From: JAQUOA01 sp037443785 | Lineage (GTDB): Bacteria; Bacteroidota; Ignavibacteria; UBA10030; UBA8401 | Direction: 5' to 3' | Length of the DNA: 64,000 nucleotides | Assembly: GCA_037443785.1 (NCBI GenBank) | Contig: JBBINR010000016.1 | Location: forward strand, 11,730 to 75,729 | In this document: one piece after another, positions 34,899 to 43,324 of the stretch | Layout of the letters: each line of letters starts with the position of its first letter | How positions within the stretch are numbered: the first letter of the stretch is position 1 | Position numbers and translations under genes: made by a program | Notes under the pieces: generated by a model | Told to the model about the DNA's origin: nothing | What the model saw: only the letters and a program-made list of their open reading frames with translations | Databases searched by the model: none

Positions 34899-36596
34899 TT
34901 AATATCCGGCAGCAAGACCGTAGCCGCGCACATCAGTTGCGCCGTAATACACACCATTTTCTGCATCGATAACAATTCCTTCAGCAAGCCCTGATGTGCC
35001 GCGTCGCTGTTCAAGATTGTGGCCAAGCGATTTCAATCTTTCAATTGTATCTGCAGATAGTCCGCGTTTCTCATAGTATGTTACATCGGGAACCCATTGA
35101 TGATGAATGCGTGGTGCATCGATCGCTTCCTGGATGTTCATTCCAAAATCAATGACATTGCAGATCGCCTGCATGACCGTGGTGATAATTGTGGTTCCGC
35201 CCGGACTGCCAATGACCATAAAAGGTTTTCCATCCTTCACAACGATGGTTGGAGTCATCGAAGAAAGCATCCGTTTGTTCGGCTGGATTTCGTTTGCAAC
35301 ATTGCCGACCGCACCGAACATGTTTGGGGCGCCGGGCTTTGCACTGAAATCGTCCATTTCATTGTTCAATAAAAATCCTGCACCGGTAACGGCAACTTTA
35401 TTCCCAAATCCACCGTTTAATGTTGTTGTCACGCTCACGCAGTTTCCCCATTTATCGACAACGGAATAATGAGTTGTCTGTTCAGATTCATGAGCCGGGG
35501 AATTTCCATGGAAAATATTTTTGCTTTCACTTGCGTGGAGTGTATCGATTGTCGCACGCCGTTGATCGGCATATTTTTTTGAGATCAGCCAATCAATGGG
35601 AACATTATAAAAAGCAGGATCGCCAAGATGTTCAGCACGATCGGCATAAACGCGGCGCATCGCTTCGATGTAGCGGTGCAATACCGCAGAAGAATTCTGT
35701 CCGTAAATTTTCAGAGTATAACCTTCAAGAATATTCAGCAGTTGAAGGAGGGCAGGGCCTCCGGAACTCGGTGGAGGCATGGTAATAATTTCGTATCCGC
35801 GGTATGTTCCTTTGAGCGGTGTGCGGATTTCGGCCTGATAATTTTCAAGATCTTTTAATGAGATAAGTCCGCCGCCTTGTTTCATTTCTGCAGCGAGAAA
35901 TTCGGCCGTTTCTCCTTTATAGAAACCGTCGCGCCCTTTTGCAATTATCCGCTGCAATGTTTTTGCAAGATCAGGTTGTTTCCAGAGATCGTCTTCTTTA
36001 AACAGTTCCCCATTCGATTTTGTAAAATATTTTTTCGATCCTGAAAATTGATCAAACGATTTTTTTTCTGAATTCAATGCTTCGGCAAGCTCGGGAAGAA
36101 GGGGAAATCCTTGTGTAGCGAGTTCATAGGCGGGAGTAATTACCGACTTCCGATCCATCGTGCCGTATTTTTCCAGTCCCAGAAGCATTCCGGCAACCGT
36201 TCCCGGGACACCAGCCGCTAAATGTCCGAATACACTTTTCATTTGTTGAAAATTTCCGGCAGAATCTAAGTACATATCTCTGGATGCAGCCCCCGGTGCT
36301 TTTTCCCTGTAATCAATTGTGTAGCAGCGTCCATCGGCAAACCGGATATTCATAAATCCGCCGCCGCCGATATTTCCTGCAGCGGGATACGTGACTGCCA
36401 ATGCAAAGCCGACGGCAACAGTTGCGTCGACTGCATTCCCGCCTTGCTTCAAGATTTGTAATCCGGCTTTCGTTGCCAGGGGATCGGCAGATACCACCAT
36501 TCCATTTTTTGCTTTGACCGGTTTATGCGAAGCACCGTAACTTCCGGATACGGAAATAAAAAGAATAAAAAATAATACTAGGGAATATTTTTTCAT
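34899..36596 (-). CDS. ggt: Gamma-glutamyltranspeptidase
   Basis: The 565-aa proenzyme has a signal peptide (SLVLFFILFISVSGSYG), the large-subunit blocks GGNAVDATVAVGFALAVTYP and GGGFMNIR, and the autocleavage site TTHYSVVD, where a Thr becomes the N-terminal nucleophile of the small subunit. Small-subunit blocks LNNEMDDFSAKPG and MLSSMTPTIVV, then GSPGG, follow. It transfers or hydrolyses gamma-glutamyl groups of glutathione in the periplasm. It stands alone between ssb and the DUF1385 gene, with hairpins at both sides. Confidence 0.95.
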   Translation of the reverse strand: MKKYSLVLFFILFISVSGSYGASHKPVKAKNGMVVSADPLATKAGLQILKQGGNAVDATVAVGFALAVTYPAAGNIGGGGFMNIRFADGRCYTIDYREKAPGAASRDMYLDSAGNFQQMKSVFGHLAAGVPGTVAGMLLGLEKYGTMDRKSVITPAYELATQGFPLLPELAEALNSEKKSFDQFSGSKKYFTKSNGELFKEDDLWKQPDLAKTLQRIIAKGRDGFYKGETAEFLAAEMKQGGGLISLKDLENYQAEIRTPLKGTYRGYEIITMPPPSSGGPALLQLLNILEGYTLKIYGQNSSAVLHRYIEAMRRVYADRAEHLGDPAFYNVPIDWLISKKYADQRRATIDTLHASESKNIFHGNSPAHESEQTTHYSVVDKWGNCVSVTTTLNGGFGNKVAVTGAGFLLNNEMDDFSAKPGAPNMFGAVGNVANEIQPNKRMLSSMTPTIVVKDGKPFMVIGSPGGTTIITTVMQAICNVIDFGMNIQEAIDAPRIHHQWVPDVTYYEKRGLSADTIERLKSLGHNLEQRRGTSGLAEGIVIDAENGVYYGATDVRGYGLAAGY

Positions 36597-36611
36597 TGCA
36601 GTTCTTTTTGG

Positions 36612-36642
36612 AAAAAAACAGCCCCATCGGGAAATGGGGCTG
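36612..36642 (-). terminator. Terminator of ssb
   Basis: On the minus strand CAGCCCCAT/ATGGGGCTG encloses a six-base loop and is followed by seven T's. It lies between the ssb stop and the ggt start. Confidence 0.9.
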
Positions 36643-36668
36643 AGATTGTATTCGATGGAAAATATATT

Positions 36669-37085
36669 TTAAAAAGGGAGATCGTCGTCTTTTGGTGCAC
36701 CTGAAGATGCCGGGATAGATTCTTCTGTAGAACTTCCGCCGCCGTTCCGTTGACCGCCGCCATCCAGCATAATAAGCTGATCCGCAACAATTTCAGTCAC
36801 ATATCTTTTCACGCCATCTTTTTCGTAATTTCGCGTCTGTAATTTCCCTTCGACGTATACCTTTTTTCCTTTTTTAAGATATTCACCGACAATTTCAGCC
36901 AGCTTTCTCCATGCCACAATATTGTGCCATTCGGTCCGTTCTTGCGCATTGCCGTCTTGATCTTTCCATTGTTCTGATGTTGCAATTGAAAATGTCGCTA
37001 CTGCCACGCCGCTTGGCGTATATTTTAATTCGGGGTCTTTTCCAAGGTTACCGATCAGCATGACTTTGTTTAAACTACGTGACAT
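36669..37085 (-). CDS. ssb: Single-stranded DNA-binding protein
   Basis: The 138-aa product has an OB fold (LNKVMLIGNLGKDPELKYTPSG, WHNIVAWRKLAE, GKLQTRNYEKDG) and the acidic tail ending DDDLPF, which binds partner proteins of replication and repair. A strong AGGAGG lies 5 bases before the ATG. It stands alone, not beside rpsF/rpsR, with its own terminator. Confidence 0.96.
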   Translation of the reverse strand: MSRSLNKVMLIGNLGKDPELKYTPSGVAVATFSIATSEQWKDQDGNAQERTEWHNIVAWRKLAEIVGEYLKKGKKVYVEGKLQTRNYEKDGVKRYVTEIVADQLIMLDGGGQRNGGGSSTEESIPASSGAPKDDDLPF

Positions 37086-37120
37086 AAAAACCTCCTAAGG
37101 ATATTTGATTTTAGTAGACG

Positions 37121-37149
37121 AACATACAATATTTGCAAAATAGAATCAA
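37121..37149 (-). promoter_or_regulatory. Possible promoter of ssb
   Basis: On the minus strand TTGATT (37144-37149) and TATGTT (37121-37126) are 17 bp apart, 36 bp before the ATG. Each box matches consensus at four of six positions, so support is modest in AT-rich DNA. Confidence 0.35.
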
Positions 37150-37378
37150 GTAAACCGAAACGTAAGAAAAATTTAATGCCCTCTGAGAGAAAAATAATGT
37201 CTTTTTCTTAGAGTTTTTGATTTTTTCTTTTTACCGTAAATAAACACTTCTTCTATTTCGATGATTGTTGCAGTATTACAAATGTCAATGTCGCTCATAA
37301 GACCGGATTTCAAACAGCTTTTATTTCTCCGATTTTCTTTATATTATCAAGGCAATTCACTGTTGCGGATAATGGATT

Positions 37379-38503
37379 ATGACACTGATCGAAGAAGAGA
37401 TTCCATCGATTCCTAAAGTTCTTTTTGTCGACGATACCGAAGACAATCTTGATCTGTTGGAATTTGCGTTAAAGAAAAAACAGATCGTAATGTTTCGTGC
37501 GACAAGTGGAATGGAATGTCTTGAAAAAGCCGAATCAGAAAAACCGGATATCATTGTTCTTGATATTCAAATGCCAATGATGGATGGATTTGAAACATTG
37601 CGTCGCCTTCGATTAAACCCGCACACGCAAAAAATCCCCGTAATATTTTTAACGGCCGCTAAAAGTGACCCTCAGAGCATAGCCAAAGGAATCCTTCTTG
37701 GTGCCGACGAATATTTAACGAAACCGATTGAAATAGAAGAGCTCTTGGCAAGAGTTCGTTCTATTTATAGAGTAGCGTTAATGCAGCGCGAGCTGGAACG
37801 GATTAAAAACCAATTTACCGCGATGCTTGTTCATGATCTTCGAAATCCGTTGACCGTAGTCATGGGAAGTATTGAGCATCTATTGACGCAGTATGGGGAA
37901 GGTTCGACAATTGATAAAGACAGCATCGAAATTTTTGGAAACATTCTTTCATCCTCACGCAGCATGCTTTCTTTGGTGAACGATTTGCTTGACCTTTCGA
38001 AATATTCGGAAGGCCAGATGACCCTCGAAAAGAAAACGCTGACCATTCACGAAGTCGTCGAAGAATCGTTGCAGCTTATCAATCTGCAATTCAAACAAAA
38101 GCATATTGATATCATTTTGGAATTGGCAGAGGACCTGCCCAAGATTGATGCAGATCAGGCCAAGCTCGAGCAATTGATGAACAATTTGCTTTCCAATGCA
38201 TTGAAGTTCACCCCTGGTGGCGGAAAAGTGACAATCAGTTGCACCAAAGATCCCGTCGCTCCCGAAAGTAAAATTAAAGTTTCAGTTTCAGACACAGGAA
38301 TTGGAATTTCGAAAGAAGAAATGCCAATTATCTTTGACAGTTATCGACAGGCGGCGTCGGCGAAAAAAACAGGTGCGAAAGGAACGGGACTTGGTCTTGC
38401 GATTTGCAAAATGATTGTTCAAGCCCATGGCGGTACGATTGATGTCGTGAGTGAAGTTGACAGAGGCTCGACATTCTATTTTACTCTTCCGGTGAAAAAG
38501 TAA
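37379..38503 (+). CDS. Receiver-histidine kinase two-component protein
   Basis: This 374-aa protein has an N-terminal receiver domain (VLFVDDTEDN; phospho-acceptor Asp62 in VLDIQMP; Lys115), then a HisKA domain with His152 (AMLVHDLRNPLTVVMG). An HATPase domain follows with N box QLMNNLLSNALKF, G1 VSDTGIGIS and G2 GTGLGLAI. It is fully cytoplasmic, without membrane or PAS sensor segments, so its input probably comes by phosphorylation of the receiver. It is divergent from ssb; no response-regulator partner is adjacent. Confidence 0.93.
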   Translation: MTLIEEEIPSIPKVLFVDDTEDNLDLLEFALKKKQIVMFRATSGMECLEKAESEKPDIIVLDIQMPMMDGFETLRRLRLNPHTQKIPVIFLTAAKSDPQSIAKGILLGADEYLTKPIEIEELLARVRSIYRVALMQRELERIKNQFTAMLVHDLRNPLTVVMGSIEHLLTQYGEGSTIDKDSIEIFGNILSSSRSMLSLVNDLLDLSKYSEGQMTLEKKTLTIHEVVEESLQLINLQFKQKHIDIILELAEDLPKIDADQAKLEQLMNNLLSNALKFTPGGGKVTISCTKDPVAPESKIKVSVSDTGIGISKEEMPIIFDSYRQAASAKKTGAKGTGLGLAICKMIVQAHGGTIDVVSEVDRGSTFYFTLPVKK

Positions 38504-38639
38504 ATTCAAAGAGTTTCCTTGCTTCAATTTTTTTCTTCGGTTATATTACACCACAATAAACGGCTGATGCTTAAAATATCTTGTCCCGGTAACGATGGAC
38601 GATTCAGCTGACCACTAGACTCTAACGACGCGGATCTCA

Positions 38640-39638
38640 ATGCTCAACTACGTTTGGATTGCTCTTATTCTTATCGGGGTCTTTACTGCGGCAGGAAGAG
38701 ATGCTAATGACGAAATAGTAAATACGTATCGGAATAACATTCCTCTTACGTCGACACTTGAGATTACAAAAAAGAATACTTCTCTCCATCCTTCGTTTGA
38801 AGGATTTCTTCACATCCCGGCCGCAACGTTTAATCAATTTTACAACATTGCATCCACTCAATCCGACGTTCGTCAGCCGGTCGTTATTTCGACACTTGCT
38901 TCCGGAAAAATAAAAATGGAATTGCCGATTGGAGATCAATCACCGATCTTCTGGCAGGAAATGGCAAGAGCCGCCGGCGGGAAAGAAAAACTAGAAGCCG
39001 ACGTTTCGTCATTTTCCATTGATGAAAAAGCATCCACTCAACAGATTATCTTTACGTTAGAAAAAGTTTCATTCGTCAAGATAAAAGCGGTCACAAAAGC
39101 CGCAATAGAATATGCCGATGTTGCCGTCACAATTTCGTTAGGACTCATCGGTGTGATGGCGCTGTGGCTTGGAATTATGAAAGTAGGGGAAACAGCCGGC
39201 TTGCTGCAGTTGTTGACTAAACTGATGACGCCGATTACAAAACGATTGTTTCCCGATGTTCCGCCTGACCACCCTGCGGTTGGTGCGATGATTATGAATA
39301 TGGCTGCCAACATGCTTGGGTTGAACAATGCTGCGACACCGCTTGGATTAAAAGCAATGGAAGAGTTGAACAAAATCAATCCGAAAGCAGGGACTGCGAC
39401 AAATGCCATGTGCACGTTTCTTGTTATCAATACATCGGGATTAACATTGATTCCGGCGACGGCTATTGCGATTCGAGCCGGTTTGGGTTCGGCTGATCCG
39501 GGAATTATTATCGGGACTTCGATTTTCGGTGCAGGGTGTGCAACAATTGCAGGTTTGATTTCAGTAAAAATTTTGCAGAGGCTTCCGCGGTATAAAAAAG
39601 CAATGGAAGTGACGGAAGGCGAGGCGAACAATGGTTGA
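38640..39638 (+). CDS. spmA: SpmA-like nucleoside-recognition (Gate) domain membrane protein
   Basis: The 332-aa product has an N-terminal membrane segment, about 110 hydrophilic residues, then the Gate-domain core (VTISLGLIGVMALWLGIMKVGE, NMAANMLGLNNAATPLGLKAMEEL, TNAMCTFLVINTSGLTLIP) typical of SpmA. It overlaps spmB by 8 bp. SpmA/SpmB were named for spore-core dehydration in Bacillus, but this organism shows no other sign of sporulation. The pair probably forms a small-molecule transporter here. Confidence 0.88.
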   Translation: MLNYVWIALILIGVFTAAGRDANDEIVNTYRNNIPLTSTLEITKKNTSLHPSFEGFLHIPAATFNQFYNIASTQSDVRQPVVISTLASGKIKMELPIGDQSPIFWQEMARAAGGKEKLEADVSSFSIDEKASTQQIIFTLEKVSFVKIKAVTKAAIEYADVAVTISLGLIGVMALWLGIMKVGETAGLLQLLTKLMTPITKRLFPDVPPDHPAVGAMIMNMAANMLGLNNAATPLGLKAMEELNKINPKAGTATNAMCTFLVINTSGLTLIPATAIAIRAGLGSADPGIIIGTSIFGAGCATIAGLISVKILQRLPRYKKAMEVTEGEANNG

Positions 39639-40179
39639 GATTTTTCGTTCGGCGGTGAATATTGTTTCGGCGCTGGCAATCCCATTATTCATTCTTGTTT
39701 TTCTTGGATGGGGATTTGCAAAAAAAGTAAAAGTGTACGAAGTATTTGTTGAAGGAGCGAAGGATGGATTTAATACCGCCGTAAAAATTATTCCCTACCT
39801 TGTTGCGATGTTGTTCGGCATCGGAATTTTCCGTGCGAGCGGCGCCATGGATTTTGTTGTTGCGCTTCTGTCGCCGGCCACAAATCTTATCGGCATGCCA
39901 GCAGAAGTTCTTCCGCTCGGCTTGCTTCGCCCTCTTTCCGGCAGCGGATCGATGGGATTGATGACGGAGCTGATGAAAACGCACGGGCCCGATTCATTCA
40001 TCGGCGTGCTTGCGTCAACGATGTTCGGCAGCAGTGAAACGACGTTCTATATTTTAGCGGTCTATTTTGGCTCGGTGGGAATTAAAACCACCCGGCATGC
40101 ATTGCCCGCCGGATTAATTGCCGACCTTTTTGGCATGCTTGGAGCGGTATTTATTGTAAGAATTTTATTTGGAGTATGA
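39631..40179 (+). CDS. spmB: SpmB-like nucleoside-recognition (Gate) domain membrane protein
   Basis: The 182-aa product has the SpmB core (VYEVFVEGAKDGFNTAVKI, PYLVAMLFGIGIFRASGAMD, PLSGSGSMGLMTELM, GSSETTFYILAVYFG). It is translationally coupled to spmA and followed directly by an outer-membrane protein gene that starts 2 bp after its stop. This suggests one membrane-spanning system. Confidence 0.9.
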   Translation: MVEIFRSAVNIVSALAIPLFILVFLGWGFAKKVKVYEVFVEGAKDGFNTAVKIIPYLVAMLFGIGIFRASGAMDFVVALLSPATNLIGMPAEVLPLGLLRPLSGSGSMGLMTELMKTHGPDSFIGVLASTMFGSSETTFYILAVYFGSVGIKTTRHALPAGLIADLFGMLGAVFIVRILFGV

Positions 40180-40181
40180 TC

Positions 40182-41585
40182 ATGAAAAAAATATTTTTTC
40201 TTTTCCTTGTATTCGTGTCATTAAACATTTCCTTTGCACAAAAAACTTCAAAAGCTCCCGCCTCTGCCGGTCAAGCAGGCGGAACCTCCGGCGTTATCGG
40301 CGGCGGCCTTGGCATGTCGTGGATAAAAGATGACAAAGGAGAGATGGTGCCGTATTATCTCATCAATCTTTCTCCGGAATTGTCGTTCGGGAAAATTGGT
40401 GTTGGTCTCGATTTGAATGTGTACGTGAGCAGCAAAGATCAATCGATCCGCTGGCAGGAATTACAGCGCGGGCGATTCATTCGATACATCCGCTACGGCA
40501 ACAAAGGCGAAGATATTTACGCACGAGTCGGTGCACTGGATTATGCTCGGCTTGGTCACGGGTCTATTCTCTATAATTACAAGAACAGTCCGAGCATCGA
40601 TAATAAAAAAATTGGAACGGAATTCGATCTCGATTTTACAAAATGGGGGTTTGAATCGGTGTACAGCGACGTGACCGACGCAGGATTGCTCGGACTTCGC
40701 GGGTATGCTCGCCCGCTGCAATTTACGCAGATGGCATCGATCCCTGTGATTGGCGGATTAGAAGTCGGCGCAACGTACGCAACCGACTTGAGAAAAGATT
40801 CAAAAGATACGTGGATTGAATATGCAGTTTCCCCTGCTGATCCAAGTATAAGAATTATTCCAAAGTTTGGATCTAAACAAAATGCCGGTATGATGAGCAT
40901 CTTTGGCCTTGATCTCGGCTTGCCGCTCATTCGCGCTTCAGTCGTTGACATGACTTTGTATTATGATTATGCAAAGATCATTAGTTTTGGAAGCGGCATG
41001 TCTGTTGGATTGGAGACGAATTTTTCCGGAATGGGTTTGGTAAAAATCTTCACGAAGTTTGAACGCCGTTTTGCGCAAACCGATCAATACATTCCATCAT
41101 ATTTTGACGCGTTCTATGAGCTTGACCGATATACTTTAAATATCGATACGAGCAACTTTTTAACAGGATTTGATTCGAAGGCAAAACGTCTTGCAAATAC
41201 AAAATCACCCGGTCCGGGATTTTTTGGAAGTTTGCTTGTCGATATTCTCGGAACATTTCAAATCAACGGTTCATATCAGCGATTGGATCGTGACTCGCAC
41301 AGCGGAATTTTGCATCTCGGTACGAATACCGGAGATAAAATTCCATTGATCTTTGTCAGTGCCGGATATGATAAAAAATATATCAGCAGCAACAAAGATA
41401 TTTTCACGCTCGACGATCGATCGATCTTATATGCCGAAATCGGTTACAAGCCGTATCCATTCATGATCGTCTCCACAATTTATACGTGGACATTTGCGCC
41501 GGAAAAAGATGCCGATGGAAATGTGAAGGGGTATAAGCCGCAAAAACGAATTACGCCTAAAGTGGGTTTCGTGTTTCCATTGTAA
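40182..41585 (+). CDS. Predicted outer-membrane beta-barrel protein
   Basis: I use ATG 40182, which has GGAG seven bases upstream; an ATG at 40176 overlaps the spmB stop. The 467-aa product has a signal peptide (KKIFFLFLVFVSLNISFAQ), a Gly-rich start (GGTSGVIGGGLGMSW) and alternating strands to a C-terminal KVGFVFPL. I recognise no named family. Tight coupling to spmAB suggests a joint role across both membranes. Confidence 0.7.
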   Translation: MKKIFFLFLVFVSLNISFAQKTSKAPASAGQAGGTSGVIGGGLGMSWIKDDKGEMVPYYLINLSPELSFGKIGVGLDLNVYVSSKDQSIRWQELQRGRFIRYIRYGNKGEDIYARVGALDYARLGHGSILYNYKNSPSIDNKKIGTEFDLDFTKWGFESVYSDVTDAGLLGLRGYARPLQFTQMASIPVIGGLEVGATYATDLRKDSKDTWIEYAVSPADPSIRIIPKFGSKQNAGMMSIFGLDLGLPLIRASVVDMTLYYDYAKIISFGSGMSVGLETNFSGMGLVKIFTKFERRFAQTDQYIPSYFDAFYELDRYTLNIDTSNFLTGFDSKAKRLANTKSPGPGFFGSLLVDILGTFQINGSYQRLDRDSHSGILHLGTNTGDKIPLIFVSAGYDKKYISSNKDIFTLDDRSILYAEIGYKPYPFMIVSTIYTWTFAPEKDADGNVKGYKPQKRITPKVGFVFPL

Positions 41586-41618
41586 AAATTTTCCTGAAAT
41601 TTTGGCGCAGTGATATTT

Positions 41619-42521
41619 ATGAAACTATTGAATAATCTTGTTGTTACGACCCTTCCATTTGTTCCGAAACCAATTGTCGCTAAAGTGGCCGGCCGATACA
41701 TTGCCGGCGAAACTCTTACCGATGCGGTGAAAACAGTTCAAGCATTGAATGCCCAGAATATCATGGCAACTGTTGATGTACTGGGAGAAGATGTTTTTAC
41801 GAAAGAACAGTCTCAGCAGAGCCGCAATAAAAGTATTTCAGTGTTGAACGCGATTAAAGAAAATAATCTCGATTCAAATTTATCGATTAAGCTTACCTCA
41901 CTAGGGCTGAAAATCGATACGCAATTTTGTTTGGACAATGTTCTTGCCATTGTGGCACACTCGAGCGCAAATAATAATTTTGTCCGCATCGATATGGAAG
42001 ATCATACCTGCACTGATGATACACTTGCGGTCTACCGTTCTGCACGCGAAAAGCATATGAATGTCGGTATCGTGATTCAAGCGTATTTACATCGGAGTGA
42101 AAATGATATTCGCAGACTCGCCGCAGAAGGAGCAAAGGTTCGGTTATGTAAAGGAATTTATAATGAACCGGCCCATGTGGCGATCAAAGATCGTGTCGGC
42201 ATCCAACAGAATTATTTGAAACTCCTTCGCATCCTTTTTGAAGCACAGTGTTATGTCGGTATCGCAACGCACGACGATGTGCTGATCGATGGGGCGATAG
42301 AAATGATCAACGAATATAAAATGACGCCGGAACAATATGAGTTTCAGATGCTGCTCGGCGTGCGCGATGAACGACGGAAACAATTGATTGCGCAAGACCA
42401 TCGCATGCGCGTCTACGTTCCCTATGGCAAAGATTGGTACGGCTATTCTGTTCGGCGTTTAAAGGAGAATCCGCAAATGGCAGGACATATCTTCAAAGCG
42501 ATGCTGAGAATTGGACAGTGA
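41619..42521 (+). CDS. Proline dehydrogenase
   Basis: The 300-aa product has the FAD/substrate barrel of proline dehydrogenases (FVRIDMEDHTCTDDTL, GIVIQAYLHRSENDI, VRLCKGIYNEP, GIATHDD) and ends with YGKDWYGYSVRRLKENP, whose Arg pair binds the proline carboxylate. It oxidises proline to pyrroline-5-carboxylate. It is the short monofunctional form, without the second dehydrogenase of PutA. I start at ATG 41619, not GTG 41610. It fits the amino-acid-using genes downstream. Confidence 0.93.
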   Translation: MKLLNNLVVTTLPFVPKPIVAKVAGRYIAGETLTDAVKTVQALNAQNIMATVDVLGEDVFTKEQSQQSRNKSISVLNAIKENNLDSNLSIKLTSLGLKIDTQFCLDNVLAIVAHSSANNNFVRIDMEDHTCTDDTLAVYRSAREKHMNVGIVIQAYLHRSENDIRRLAAEGAKVRLCKGIYNEPAHVAIKDRVGIQQNYLKLLRILFEAQCYVGIATHDDVLIDGAIEMINEYKMTPEQYEFQMLLGVRDERRKQLIAQDHRMRVYVPYGKDWYGYSVRRLKENPQMAGHIFKAMLRIGQ

Positions 42522-42593
42522 TATTTTACATGAGCCTGCCAAAATAATGATGATTCAAACCAACTATTATTTGCTTCAGCGGAAGGATATCGA

Positions 42594-43268
42594 GTGAATT
42601 TTTCTTTACGCTATTTGAAATTCCCTTCTTGGTTTATTGTTTCAATTACGATTTCGGTTTTTATTTTTTCTGTTGCCGGATGTTCTGCCAATCAGCAAGT
42701 TTCCCAAGTTTCTCCTCAAACACCGCCTGTTCCCAGCTATAAATTTTTTTCTCATTCCAAATCAAAAGTCTTTAACGCAATTGAAAAGGCATTGTATAAC
42801 CGCGGATACGTTATTACATTGCGTGACGACAACGCCGGAGTAATCACCGCCGAGCAGTATTCGACGACGCCTCTTCACGAAGATCAAGAACAGGTTCAAT
42901 CGTCCGGTCCTTCTGCAGGAGAAGTGATTCTTGTGATTTTGGGAATAATTTTTATCGTGGGCATCATTTTCATCATCGCTGATGCAATGTCCTCGTCGGA
43001 TAATTCTGCAAAAGAGAAAGAAAGCCATCATGAGAATGACCGCAATGAGCAGTATGAACACCACGATGACAACAAAACAATCGGGTATAAATATATCTTG
43101 AATATTCATGCAACGTCCGTAAATGATTCGACGTCAAAAGTTGAATTACATATGACCAAAGTTATCATCGAAAATGGAACGCCGACTGTGTCGGCGGCGA
43201 TCAAAAGCAGCGCTTCGCAGAAAATATTCTTTGAGTCATTGGAAAATGAATTGTATTTTGTTCAGTAA
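42594..43268 (+). CDS. Predicted lipoprotein with internal membrane segment and His/acidic-rich linker
   Basis: The 224-aa product starts with GTG at 42594 and has a lipobox (FSVAGC, Cys30). It holds a BamC/DUF-like small domain (FFSHSKSKVFNAIEKAL, NAGVITAEQYS), a hydrophobic segment (VILVILGIIFIVGIIFIIAD), and a charged stretch (KEKESHHENDRNEQYEHHDD) that could bind metal. A second short beta domain follows. I do not recognise the family. Gaps of about 55-70 bp separate it from both neighbours. Confidence 0.65.
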   Translation: MNFSLRYLKFPSWFIVSITISVFIFSVAGCSANQQVSQVSPQTPPVPSYKFFSHSKSKVFNAIEKALYNRGYVITLRDDNAGVITAEQYSTTPLHEDQEQVQSSGPSAGEVILVILGIIFIVGIIFIIADAMSSSDNSAKEKESHHENDRNEQYEHHDDNKTIGYKYILNIHATSVNDSTSKVELHMTKVIIENGTPTVSAAIKSSASQKIFFESLENELYFVQ

Positions 43269-43324
43269 TTATACGTTAAGCATTTAGCGAACATTACGAT
43301 CTATCATTAATAAAGGAGCTACTT

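Noticed and set aside
38640..40179. spmA/spmB as evidence of sporulation
   Set aside because: Gate-domain pairs occur in many non-spore-formers and no other spore gene is in the window.
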